A stretch of DNA of 64,000 nucleotides from Straminergon stramineum (taxonomy: Eukaryota > Streptophyta > Bryopsida > Hypnales > Calliergonaceae): the NCBI GenBank assembly GCA_963920665.1, contig OY987267.1, forward strand, positions 12,896,001 to 12,960,000. The letters run 5' to 3'. The notes under the pieces are model-generated. The model worked only from the letters and a program-made list of their open reading frames with translations. It was not told the origin of the DNA and did no database searches. Made by a program: the position numbers and the translations under genes. Positions 50,852-61,983 of this stretch are shown here, piece after piece; position 1 is the first letter of the stretch, and every line of letters begins with the position of its first letter.

Positions 50852-51051
50852 NNNNNNNNNNNNNNNNNNNNNNNNNNNNNNNNNNNNNNNNNNNNNNNNN
50901 NNNNNNNNNNNNNNNNNNNNNNNNNNNNNNNNNNNNNNNNNNNNNNNNNNNNNNNNNNNNNNNNNNNNNNNNNNNNNNNNNNNNNNNNNNNNNNNNNNNN
51001 NNNNNNNNNNNNNNNNNNNNNNNNNNNNNNNNNNNNNNNNNNNNNNNNNNN
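50852..51051. other. Assembly gap, 200 N
   Basis: Exactly 200 ambiguous bases, a conventional placeholder size. The frames running through it (50699-51142, 50772-51080) are artefacts. See the flanking repeat entries: the gap probably stands for a negative distance (overlap) rather than missing DNA. Confidence 0.95.
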
Positions 51052-54000
51052 GGGCGGAGGCCGCGTCTATTGTAGATTAAAAAGCTTTAGGTGTATCGGG
51101 GTAAGTAACTTAAGTAGGAGGTGCGTTAGTTTGGCCGAGTGAGGGCTTTCGTTTTTTAAGAGATCGAAGCATCTGCGTTGCAGATAATAAAGCTGCTGAC
51201 TCTGTGAAATTATACAGATCTTCGTGCACACAGTTTGAGAGTCTCCTTGGCAATTCATGAGTTGGCTTCGTCTGATGAGAGCTTCTGCAGTGGGTTATGT
51301 CGACAAGAAAGGCGACTGGTCTTGTCAACATGAAGATTGATGGTTCTTTTTACCTTGGAGTGATCAGTCGTGTTTTTTGGTCATTGCTGCCGCTGGATTC
51401 ATTGTAGAGAGATCGTTTGTGTGTGAACATTTGTATGAGTTCCTGACGGTGCAAATATGTGGAAAGTGCTATGCTCGGGGAGGTCTTGAAGAGCTTGTTG
51501 TGGTCGCCGTAAGTCTCTTGTGGTTGCAACTTGTGCCAGAGCAGTGTTAGTTGCTCTAGGTACTGCTTTTGTTGATACCTCGTGCAGAAAATATTACTTC
51601 ACGGGTTTCTGCCTCTTCTCTTCCTATTTCTATTGGCTTTGTGTTTGAATACATGCTTCATTTTAAAATGATTCCAGTGATTTTCAAATTGTGTGTGAAA
51701 TTTTGCAATCTGTTGTCCTTCGTAATACTGCAGATATGTAGCGTACATTTACATTACAAATGTTGATGCTGGAACGTGAATGTGCTGATTTAGGTTGAAT
51801 ATCCAAATTTAAATGTTTAATGTTGCAAAGGTCAAAGGGAAGGAAGCGAGGAAGAACAGGAGTGGCTCAGGAAATTTGATCTGCCCAAACCTGGCAATTG
51901 TTGATAATCTAGTCACGTTGGTATTTGTAAAACTGAGGTTTTGGTTTTTGGTTGGCCTTCCGTGAAAGTGAGGAGAATTCTGAAACCCACCCTATAACAT
52001 ACTCTTGATGCCAAGTAATACAACATAGTGTACAAGTACCCTCCAAGAAGTCTGGCAACCCCATTATGAAGCCCTTCAAACTTATATTTTTTAATTCCAT
52101 TTTAAGATTAATATCCTATCACGACTATCCTATTCAAGTTATCATTTTATGCAATCTTGATCAACACACCAAATTTCAATTTCGAAAAACAAGAATTCAT
52201 AGTGGGGTTGCAAGACTTCTTGTTCATTGTATATTTCTTGGCCTTCTCTTTAAAATGTTTGCATTAGCTAGCATTTGAGCAATGATTTCTAATATAAAAT
52301 TATCTTAATTTTGGTTGAGTCTTGCTGGAATTTGTAATATAATTTGAATGCATCTTTACATGATTTTTAGGAAATTGAGTGAATGTAAACACCTTCTATT
52401 ATAGATTCCTATGTTATCAATTATGAGGGAAGTTATTTCCTCTCTATCGTAATTTGACACTATTTTAGTTTTTGGCCTATGGAATGGGATATTGAAATAG
52501 TCACTCAAGAAATAACTTGAGTACATAATATTTCCTCAATGCCTTTCTATAAATTGCTTTCATATTGCATTGCATCTTCTAGCCACTTGAAAGGTCCAAC
52601 GAATCTTTAAAAAATATATTGTTGACACTACATGAATAAGCTAATCTTCTAGTCAGAAACTACTAAATGAAGGTAGGTTGACTTAATGAAATCAACCTTG
52701 GCAACTACCACCTAGTGATCAATTACTATATCTTTGCTATTCTTTATCTTTTATATATGAATTAAATCATTCAAGTGATTTTCTTAGCTTTTTTGTTCCA
52801 ATTGTACATTTATATTTGGTTTTGAGGCAATAACATCAAGTAAAGAGATTCTCCTTCTAGTTAAAAGATAGTTCACTTTTATTAGCTTATGCTATACGTT
52901 ATCTATTTAAATTATACTTGTCCCTTGTGTCATATATCATATTCATTACATTCATTCTAACATACACTATATGGTAGTCTGCTCTAATTCAGCCCTTGTT
53001 TTTTAGACTGTCCCTAGCTAGGGTTTGAAATGGACATTAACAAGTTGTAAAATGGATCCGTGTAAAGCATTGAATGTTCTATCAATGATGTCAAATCGGT
53101 TTAACATTTGTCAAATGTTCATTTATGCTTTGCTAGTGGATGGAATAAGAGCTAAAGTGGCTCCATTTCTGAAATGTTTACCTATATTCAAAAACACTTT
53201 TCCCCCACAACTTTGAATGCTAATATTTTTCAATCTATATGGTCAAACTTGATAAAAAAAATTTACCACATGATCTCATACAAGTATAGTACAAGATCCT
53301 ACGGTTAGATTTTTTAATTTTAATCTTTTTTCTTTCTTGAATGAATGCAGCAGAAATAGTAATTTCGAGTGATTTTTGTCAAAAAATAGGCTTTGGCCCT
53401 TTAGAAGTTTAGTCAATAAAGGTCACATTTTGGAACCCTGTGTGTTACTTTCTACATGTTGCAGTGCTTGTTTTCGGTGACTATGCATTTGTGGGTTTTG
53501 TAAGGCCTATTATCAAGAAATAGATACCTATGACAGAATTCTTTAGAAATTCATAAGTAATTCAAAAATGCTCCGAAAAATATGACACTACTTGGGTTAG
53601 ATTCCACATCAATTTTTCTTCAAGTGAAAAATAAGGAAAAATAATTTCATGCATCGAAGAACCATTGAAAAGGCCGACCAGCCCTTAAATGGGCGCTTTA
53701 AGAGCAGACTACCATACACTATACCCCTTGTTGTATAGAAACTTTCTATTGTCAAATCTTCCACATCCAACGGTACCATAGACAATGCCAAACAGGGCCA
53801 AAACGAGCTACCAAAATAATCAGGCAAGGGGAAAAATGTAGAGCTCAAAACCAAAGATTGTGGTGCTAGTGGAATCAGGAAGTGAAGACATTAGTGAAAG
53901 ACTCTCGGTTAGAATAGCTGCTTCATGCGCACATATGCTCATGCAAATGCCGATCACCAGAAAATCTTAACGCATTCACACGTCACTGAGAATTGTCCAT

Positions 54001-54372
54001 TTCTTTCGAAAAAACAAAGTCGCTGAGAGTGTCGTACCAAAAAAGTGCACTACCTCAGTAGGAGAAAAGCCGAAAGCGAAGCAATCATACCCGTAGGCCA
54101 TTTTACGGAACATGATGGAAGGAATCAAAACAGATCCGGCACAACCAAAAGCTCACCAAAAGGATTTCAACGCCCAAACACGACTGTTCACTCCGAGGTA
54201 AAAAGAACCATCAATCTTCATGTTGACAAGACCAGTCGCCTTTCTTGTCGACATAACCCACTGCAGAAGCTCTCATCAGACGAAGCCAACTCATGAATTG
54301 CCAAGGAGACTCTCAAACTGTGTGCACGAAGATCTGTATAATTTCACAGAGTCAGCAGCTTTATTATCTGCA
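51052..54372 (+). repeat. Second copy of the contig-end segment
   Basis: Same sequence as 47531-50851. It starts inside the aldolase 3'-UTR (GGGCGGAGGCCGCGTC) with no aldolase exon before it, so it is the cut edge of a contig. It runs through spacer copy 51356-54195 and enters the right arm at 54196. The spacer copy adds no gene. Confidence 0.9.
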
Positions 54373-57082
54373 ACGCAGATGCTTCGATCTCTTAAAAAAC
54401 GAAAGCCCTCACTCGGCCAAACTAACGCACCTCCTACTTAAGTTACTTACCCCGATACACCTAAAGCTTTTTAATCTACAATAGACGCGGCCTCCGCCCA
54501 CAATCGTTCGCACTCCAGTATCAATAGATGGGTCTCTAGTAGGTGTAGCCCTTCACGAACATGCCCTGCTTCGCCTCCTCGGCTTCACCCTCCTCCGAGT
54601 ACTTCCCGATCTGGGCCAAAGAGTTGGCCTTCGCGCGGACCAACAAAGCCTTCTGGGCGGCCTCCACGTTCTCGGGCAGACCCTTCCAAGTCTTCAACAC
54701 GGAGTTCTGAAGAGCGCGCGCGTACGAGAAAGACACGTGCCACGGGTTCGGGCTCTGGTTCATCGAGTTCAAGTTCAAAGTCGCCTCCACCTCGGATTGA
54801 CCTCCGGACAAAAACTGCACAACCAGACACACGCACTCCCTTTTAGCTCACCCTACCAAACCATCACTGCATACTGCTGATTCACTGCAGTCACTATCAC
54901 ATACACATCATGCATTCCACGCCAAGGCCGTTCCAGTCAATCCGCTGCCTCAAAAAACGCAAGCCAAAATTGTGAAACATTCTCTCACAAGAGGGAACGC
55001 AATCACGTACCATGATTCCGGGAACGGAGGGTGGCACGCGCCTCTTCAACATCTTCAAAGTGTACTCGGCCACCTTCTCGGGCGACGCCCGCTCAGGGCA
55101 CGCCGCGCCCGGGGTCACCATGCTCGGCTTCAACAAAATGCCCTCGAACACCACGTTGTTCTCCGCCAGGAAGTAAAACACACGCGACCACACCCGGGAA
55201 GCCACCTCCAGAGTCTGGTCGATGCCGTGCTCGCCGTCCAACAGGATCTCGGGCTCCACGATCGGCACCAAACCGTTGTCCTGGCAGATGGACGCGTAAC
55301 GGGCCAGGCCCCACGCGGCCTCGGTGATGGCCAACTCAGTAGGGCCGTTGGGAATGCTGATCACAGTCCTCCTGTTCAACCAACCAACCGGACACACATG
55401 TCACTCGCGAAGTCCAACTCCTGACCCATTGCAAAATGCATCAATCGCAAAGAAATGCCACAACATCCCAAGCTCCAGGCCCAGCCACTCACCACTTGGC
55501 GAAACGAGCTCCCTGCTTGTAGTAAGCGGCGGTCCTCGACGCCAAACCGTCCAGGCCTTGGCACCAGGACTCGTTGTTGGAGCCCGTCAAAGGCACCAAA
55601 CCCTGAGAACCACAATTCGACATAATTAGTCACCGTTCGACCCGGGCAACCTAGCTCCACGCAAACGCCGAAGTAAGGTAGCGGGAAGGAATTCAGTGCC
55701 CTACCTTGTCCACCTTGATGCCGGGGATGATGCCGTTCTCCGACAACACGTCGATCATCTTCTTGCCGTCGGTGGTGTTCTGGTAAAGAGTCTCCTCGAA
55801 CAGGATGGCGCCGGAAATGTACTCGCCCAGACCCGGCGTGCTCACCAGCAGCTGACGGTACGCCTGACGGTTGGCTTCCGTGTTCTCCAGTCCGATGGAC
55901 GCCAGACGCAGACCGCACGTGGCGTTGGATTCGTCCATGGCCATGATGCCCCGACCCTTGGTGGCGATCTTGTTCTGCACAGCGCCAAAATTCAGCACGT
56001 CCAATTCAGACACCGCGCGGCACATGCACGACCCATGCACACGAATCATCAACCGATTTCCATGGACCGGCAATGGCAACCGAATTTCATTTCCAGGACA
56101 CACGTATAAGACCTACGACTTGCCAATGCGCGCAAGGAGCATGCTTCGTGTCCCCTCTCGCGACACTCCCAGCTGCCAATGCGTCCACCCCAAGACCACC
56201 AATTTGTTCACCAGGGACATTCGTTGCTATCACATGGCGTAGACACACTCGCTCACCACCCCTCCCCAATGGCTACAAACAATCGCGCCAGGCTATGTCG
56301 GCTCGCGGCGACCCAACAGGGTCGCAATTCAAACCTACCTAGAGGATTGTACACCGCTGCACGTTCTCATCCGCCGCATCCGAAATTTCCCCAACCCTAT
56401 CTGCATCGGTTCAACACGCTCGCATCTAACAGAAGAAAACATAGCCCAGTCCAAATTTCAGCGGACGCATTGCACTCCAATCGCATCGACACACATTCTT
56501 CCCAATTGCAAAAATTCTCAACAAGCATTGCCGCCGACACGAAACGTACCGCGGTGGCGATGAGCTCCTCGGTGTATCCCGCGGCGCGCACGGCGAAGGC
56601 GACATTGCTCTGTCCGCGGGAGGCCGCGGTCTGCTGCTTCAGCGCATTGCCGCAGAACTCCGACTTGCCCACGCCCACGGACTGCTTCAGGGCTGCGACG
56701 CTCGAGGACACGGCGGCGGCGGCCATTGCGTCGGCGACGATGGAATTCGCTGAGATCGCAACGAGAAACTCGTCGAAGCGAAGGAGCAACGACGTGATCG
56801 AGTGAGTGAGGAGAGTGAATGGACACAGAGCCGCACGCGAAGGGAGAGTTCTATCTTGCAGCAGCACTGGGAGAGTGGGAGCCCGGGTCGCGGTCCAGGG
56901 CGAAGTAAAGCGTTTGCTGCCCGAGTTGCCAGCTGGCGTAATCGGGGTCTGGCATTGGTCGAAGTGTTTTGCCACGTCTGATTATGGGAGGTGGTCGCGA
57001 ATGGCAGGGGTGTTTGGGGGAAAGCACTATCCTGTTGGGGGGTATGTGGCTGGGAAAGGGGCAGGCGGGAGAGCCACACAGC
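54196..57082 (-). repeat. Right arm of the aldolase inverted repeat, 2,887 bp
   Basis: Reverse complement of 44948-47834. The inner edge is at 54196. The outer edge is at 57082, where GAGCCACACAGC gives way to unrelated sequence, so the two aldolase copies share only about 356 bases of upstream DNA. Confidence 0.95.
54536..56726 (-). CDS. FBA: Plastid class I fructose-bisphosphate aldolase, copy 2
   Basis: Mirror image of copy 1: exons 56726-56550, 55974-55705, 55602-55493, 55371-55011 and 54814-54536, with the same splice sites and the same 398-residue precursor, including transit peptide, Schiff-base Lys267 and the unusual Leu81. Exons, introns and 3'-UTR all match, so the duplication is either very recent or kept uniform by gene conversion. 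The two genes point toward each other (tail to tail). Only the DNA beyond about 356 bases upstream differs: here it carries a stretch near 57083-57240 without the 11-bp minisatellite of copy 1, so distal control could differ. Nothing in the coding sequence suggests a pseudogene. Confidence 0.93.
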
Positions 57083-59152
57083 AGGAGTCCTTTTCGAAGC
57101 TCTCGGCTGCTCCTGGCTTTGCTTTCGCTTCTTTTGGCGTTGCCATGGACGCGTCAGGAAGGGGAGAATTCTTGCATCCAGAGTGGATGAAGAATGCTTT
57201 GAAAAGTCCACTTCATCCAATTTGTTCGCATTGGTGAAGCTTTCTCAAAGAATTTTGTAATAAGGTAATTGCTCCTAAAATCACATGAATAAGCTTTGTG
57301 GCAGAACTAATATGCTCTAGAAAATGAATAACAAGTATGGCACATTGGTGAAGGACTATGAATTAGAATGCAAGTGATTCCATCATTTTGGATGCATTGT
57401 GAATTAGTTTTAAATTTTCAAAACTAGAAGGTGTATGGTGCTAAAAGTGTCATATAGGTGATGTCAAAGTGCATTTGATGGACATGAGGAAATGACACTA
57501 GTAGTATTAGAACATGTCATAGAGAAGAAGTTGAATCAAAAAAAATATACCCAAACTTAAATTGACCACTTGTAAGGTTGCCACCTCTATAGTAGTATGA
57601 ATAGAGTTGTACAGTATTGAAAATTATGGCTCCCAACTCCACCTTACACTTGTCTTTTAGTAATGCATACCATTTTGGATATCCTTCCTATTTAGTTTTC
57701 CGTCAAAAATAGGGATCAATTTTGAAAAATGGTCCATTTTAGGTATAATTATTGTACATGAATACTGTGCATTAAAGTTGTGTTGGAGGAAATCTCAAGG
57801 AGGAATTTGAGAAAATCAAAAAGTTGAAGGCCCCACTTAGTGCCTCTATTTACTTTCAAGGCAAACACGAGTTATTTGCAAACACAAGTTATCCCTAAAC
57901 AAATTTCTAATTCCAACAAGTGGAAAAAACAAAGATTTATATCTTTGAATTCACTTGAAAAATTGATAGATATTTTTGTTGAGGGTATTTGGTTTCTTAT
58001 GATTTTTTTCAATTGTTTTTATTGTTTTTTACTTGTACACTTGGAGATTAATAGATAAACCCTATGTCTATTAAGTCAAACTGTCTTCGTATACTTTTTT
58101 TCTTATGGTCTATTTTGCCATGATTATACATAGGTGGAAATATATACAAAGTATACGAAAATGGATTTTCAAATATTAAAACTAGTCAACACATGTGTTT
58201 GCACAAATTAATGTAGATTTCAAACCTAATTTAGCCAAAAAAAAGTGATTGAGAATGTCATGTTGTAAAAGATAGAGAGTTTTCAATGAATGACTTCTAG
58301 GATTCTTTAAGATCTGAAAAGTGTACTATATTATTTATAGAAATCTTATGTCTTTTAGGGTTCTCAATATTGTATTAAAAGCCAAAGTAGTCAATTTAAA
58401 ATTATATGAAACTTCAAACCAATTTTTTTCCAATGAGTCATTAGGACAAAAATACCTAAATGCATTGTATTGACGCAATTGAAAATTCTAGTAGAAGATG
58501 ATGTAACTTGAAGATGCTTTTTAAAACAAACCCTCTTTACATTTATCAATCTATTTTAAAGTACAATTGTCTTATGTAGAGAATCATATATCATAATAGA
58601 TTACTTGCATCAAATTGTAGTATGTTAAATGAGTAATTCTATAAACTTAATAGACTTTTTGCCTTATATGAATTGCATATATTATCAATTCCTTTCAAAT
58701 TTAGAGACATTGGAATTTTATGGAAACAAGCTTAATATGAAACTAGTTTATCGTAATTATTCAAAACACTTGAACCATAATCAATGAGAAGCACATTATT
58801 TCAACAAATTTCAATAGAGATTCACTTAATTTGATTTGAATCATCTCCATTTTGAAATAAATCAAGTTTTGAGCATTGGAAAGCTATGATCCAAAGTCAT
58901 TTCTTTATTTCTAGAGAGGCTCTCACTCATGTTAATAGGTCAAGGTTCAATTCGATGTATGTCAAATTTCCAATAAATTACATAAAATAATGTCTCATTA
59001 AACACTATTGAAGACAAAACTATGCATACATGGGGAAAAAGGTCTTGATAAAATCTTGTTATACTTTACAATTTTTTTCAATGGATTCAGCATATCATCA
59101 AAATATGATTAAATATAGGTATTCCGTTTAAGATTTAAGAAAAAATAAGAAA
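57083..59152. other. Intergenic region, AT-rich after 57250
   Basis: The first 150 bases are GC-richer and belong to the upstream side of aldolase copy 2. They include a hairpin, GTGGATGAAG at 57184 with CTTCATCC at 57211, resembling the GATGAAGTT repeat family. The rest is AT-rich with no recognisable gene; the 72-codon frame at 57840-58058 has no motif. Confidence 0.5.
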
Positions 59153-61357
59153 ATGTCTGATGAAGAAGAAGTAGAAGGTGAAGAGGGTGAAGAAAAGCAA
59201 GAAGAACTAGGTGAACAAAACCCACCATCCATAGTTCAAATAAAATTAGCTAAGCAAGGAAAATATGTTGCTGGAAAATTTGATCTTTTATTTGCAACAA
59301 CAACAAAAATAGAAGTAAGTGACTCAATTTTCTTATATATATTTTTATATTGAACTAAATTTTTTGTTTTATTTTTAATAGAAATTAATAACAACCTATT
59401 AGTATGTAATACCAATAGAAATGTAAAATTAATTGTTGTAAAACAATACAGGCTGATATAGATGCAGTTTATGAATTTATAAAAGTCGGCAATGAAGCCC
59501 TCCAAAAAGATTTCAATATCAAATTAGACCTTCTTTCTAATCGAGTTTTAACGATAGAAAAAGAGCGGGCAGCTGAAAAAGCAGCCGCAGAAGCAGCACA
59601 GAGAGCAGCTCTAGGCTTGCCTCCTGAGGAAATTGATCCATTTGAAAAATTTAACAAAGTCCATACAAACCTTGGTGAACTTGTCAGGTTTGATGTCAAA
59701 ACTAATGACTCAACTTTGGTAATAGTACTTTACCAAATTAATTTGTAGAAAAATAAAAAGCATTTGTAGATGTGTATAAGTAATTGCAAATGTTGTAACA
59801 AGATTCAAATCATACTTAGCAATTAGGGAACTACACCTATTAAGAATAGTTACTTTGATCATGGAATGCTAGGATGTCAGTGGAAATCATCCTTTCTAAT
59901 ACCATGTGAATTATTTGCTTAAAAAAACCCACAAGCACACACTAGAGGTCAAACTCTTGTGTAAGACCTCCCTTTTTCAAATAAAATTCCAAAGGTAGAT
60001 ATTTGTACTTTTGTCTTACAAAGAAGGATTCTTTGTCATCCATTGGACACTTAGTGTTTGCAACGACATTATAGGGTTAAGTTTTGCGCAATGACCTAAT
60101 TGACACACATGTACAATAAGAACCTTGTTAATTCTTGTTTTGAAATCTTGGTGGCATCATAGTCTAAGTTTCAATAAGATCAATAGTACAAATAGGTAGT
60201 AATACTACTTTAAAATAAGATACTCACAACTAATTGGAATTTTGTTGCAAAACCATTTTCCTATAGATTCTTGCCAAACAATATATATAGTATGAATATG
60301 AGATATTGGGGTCAATTTTTTGTCACCTATGATGAGCACTTTGAAAATTCATAGTTAATTTGTATGGAACCCTCTTTCAATTGCCAACAAAGCCTAATAA
60401 AAATTAGGTCATTTCTAATGATAGGGTCCAATATGTCATTGCCTAAACCATTAGTTTTGTCATTTATAATTGCTACAAAAGTGACAACTAAAATGTCCTT
60501 AATTTCCTTTCATATCCATTTTCAATCATTTAAATATGGAAAATCATCTATAGCATTGACATTGTTAATATCATGTGTTCTATCAATTTTTGTATTCCTT
60601 CAAATTAAATTTCTTTGGTATAATTATGAAAATAGCAAAAAATTGGCATTTTTTTATTAGTATAGATCATGCTCATTTGATGCTTCTTGAGATGCCCTTG
60701 AGTTAGCCTTGTGTATATAATATTTCAAATTACACCATTTAGAAATCAATATTGAATATGTATTTTCATCGTTCTTGTTAATCCCAAAAGGAAAGGTTGG
60801 TCACGGGTGAAATCATCCATTATCGTAGAGTGTGAATCATTTGCTTAAAAAATTCCAAATAGCACTTACTAGAGGTCAAATTATTGTGCAAGACCTCCCC
60901 TTTTCACAGAAAATTCCAAAGATGAACCCCTACTGACTTTGGTCCTTCATAGAAGGATTCTTTTCACTAGAAGAAATTTGTGTTTGCTTCAACAAAATCT
61001 ACATGACATGTTCTTGGAGGCAAATGCAAAATCTACGTTTTTCTGCGTTTTTCAATGCAAATTTTGTGTTTGCCTCAATAAACACGTCATGTAGATTTTG
61101 TTGAGGCAAATGCAAATTTCTTCTAGTGTTTTCATCCATCAAACACTTAGTGTCTGCAAGCAACATTATAAGGTTCTTTAATTGTTTCAAATGATTTACG
61201 AATTTTATGATGTGATTTCTTTAGGTCAAATCCAACATTGGTTGATCAAGCTGTTTTGAAGCTTGAGGAAACAATATCAATATTAGGACCAAGGCCCGAA
61301 TCACCAGCACCAAGTTCTGAAGAATCTTCGCCACCACCAGAAGAAGAAGCGGCATAA
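59153..61357 (+). CDS. Small acidic coiled-coil protein, unrecognised
   Basis: Three exons fit well: 59153-59314, 59452-59687 and 61225-61357 (TAA). Donors are GAA|GTAAGT and CAG|GTTTGA; acceptors are ACAG| and TTTAG|; phases 0 and 2 join cleanly to give 176 residues. The N-terminus is strongly acidic (MSDEEEVEGEEGEEKQEE). A conserved-looking core follows (IVQIKLAKQGKYVAGKFDLL), then a coiled coil (LSNRVLTIEKERAAEKAAAE), a second helical piece (FEKFNKVHTNLGELV), and a Pro/Ser/Glu-rich tail ending in EEEAA. No signal peptide, membrane segment or enzyme motif is visible. I do not recognise the family. Unlike the other genes it is AT-rich. Intron 2 (1,537 bp) contains a direct repeat and a MITE. 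An extra small exon in intron 2 cannot be excluded. Confidence 0.6.
59880..60078 (+). repeat. Intronic direct repeat, copy 1 (empty MITE site)
   Basis: About 200 bases that recur at 60805-61175, roughly 80 percent alike. Shared words include AGAGGTCAAA, CAAGACCTCCC or TAAGACCTCCC, GAAGGATTCTTT and ACACTTAGTGT. In this copy GATTCTTT runs straight on into GTCATCCATT, without the MITE found in copy 2. Confidence 0.7.
60805..61175 (+). repeat. Intronic direct repeat, copy 2 (contains a MITE)
   Basis: Second copy of the 59880-60078 repeat, in the same orientation and about 0.9 kb away, longer by the 164-bp MITE at 60965-61128. Apart from the insertion, the order of shared words is the same. Both copies lie in intron 2 of the coiled-coil gene. 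Confidence 0.7.
60965..61128. mobile_element. CACTA-type MITE, 164 bp, TTT target duplication
   Basis: Begins CACTAGAAGAAATTTG and ends AAATTTCTTCTAGTG, flanked by TTT on both sides. The arms pair over most of the length (CAACAAAATCTACATGAC with GTCATGTAGATTTTGTTG), so the element is almost a perfect hairpin. Insertion is confirmed by the empty copy of the same repeat at 59880-60078. Confidence 0.92.
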
Positions 61358-61905
61358 TTTTCTTACAATATTTTTGGGCAATTTTGTTGAATCATACCCA
61401 TCATTTTTTTATTATTGTGAATTTTCTTAATTTTTCAATTTAAAAAAAATGTTTTGAATTTCTATAGTGTTTGTATTTTGTAATGTAACATGCAAATATT
61501 TTTTTGGGAAGAATCATAAGTTCCAAAACATCTTGGATTCTAGTCAATCAAAATTGGTTGATAAAATCTAAAATATAGACTATGTGTATTGTAAAAAGTT
61601 ATTTGACAATATTGTGATGTAACAAAATAATTCTTGAAAACAAATTGGTTTAGTAAATTTGTATGTTCTAAAATGGTATTTGCACAACAATTGATACTTT
61701 TTAGTTTAGAATTTTTAGGAGTGTTTAGAAAGTAATTTTACAAAAAAATTGACTTAATTTTGGTCACCTAGTGAATTATCAATCTTAGTTTTATCTTCAT
61801 TTAGAAGATTAAAATAATCTTAATAAGTGCAAAGTAATTTCTTCTACTAAATTAAAATATAACCTATCTTAGAAGTGATGAATTTGAGAATGATATAGAC
61901 ATAAT
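61358..61905. other. 3' flank of the coiled-coil gene
   Basis: AT-rich non-coding DNA holding the presumed 3'-UTR. No unambiguous AATAAA was found close to the stop; nothing else is seen. Confidence 0.45.
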
Positions 61906-61983
61906 CACTAGTAGAAAATTGTATTGCAGTGAACAAAAATGTCACCTAGCTTTTGTTCACTACAATACAATTTTCTTTAAGTG
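61906..61983. mobile_element. CACTA-type MITE, 78 bp, AAT target duplication
   Basis: Begins CACTAGTAGAAAATTGTATT and ends AATACAATTTTCTTTAAGTG, flanked by AAT on both sides. The arms pair for about 33 bases with few mismatches around a loop of roughly 12. The right terminus is slightly decayed (TTTAAGTG instead of TTCTAGTG or TACTAGTG). It is the shortest of the three related elements in the window. Confidence 0.85.

Noticed and set aside
50699..51142. Open frames running through the N gap
   Set aside because: They exist only because N codons are not read as stops; both sides are UTR or intergenic DNA.
47531..54372. Genuine tandem duplication of the aldolase spacer
   Set aside because: The duplicated unit begins and ends exactly at the N gap and cuts through both arms, which is expected of contig ends and not of a biological duplication. 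Kept as a testable alternative.
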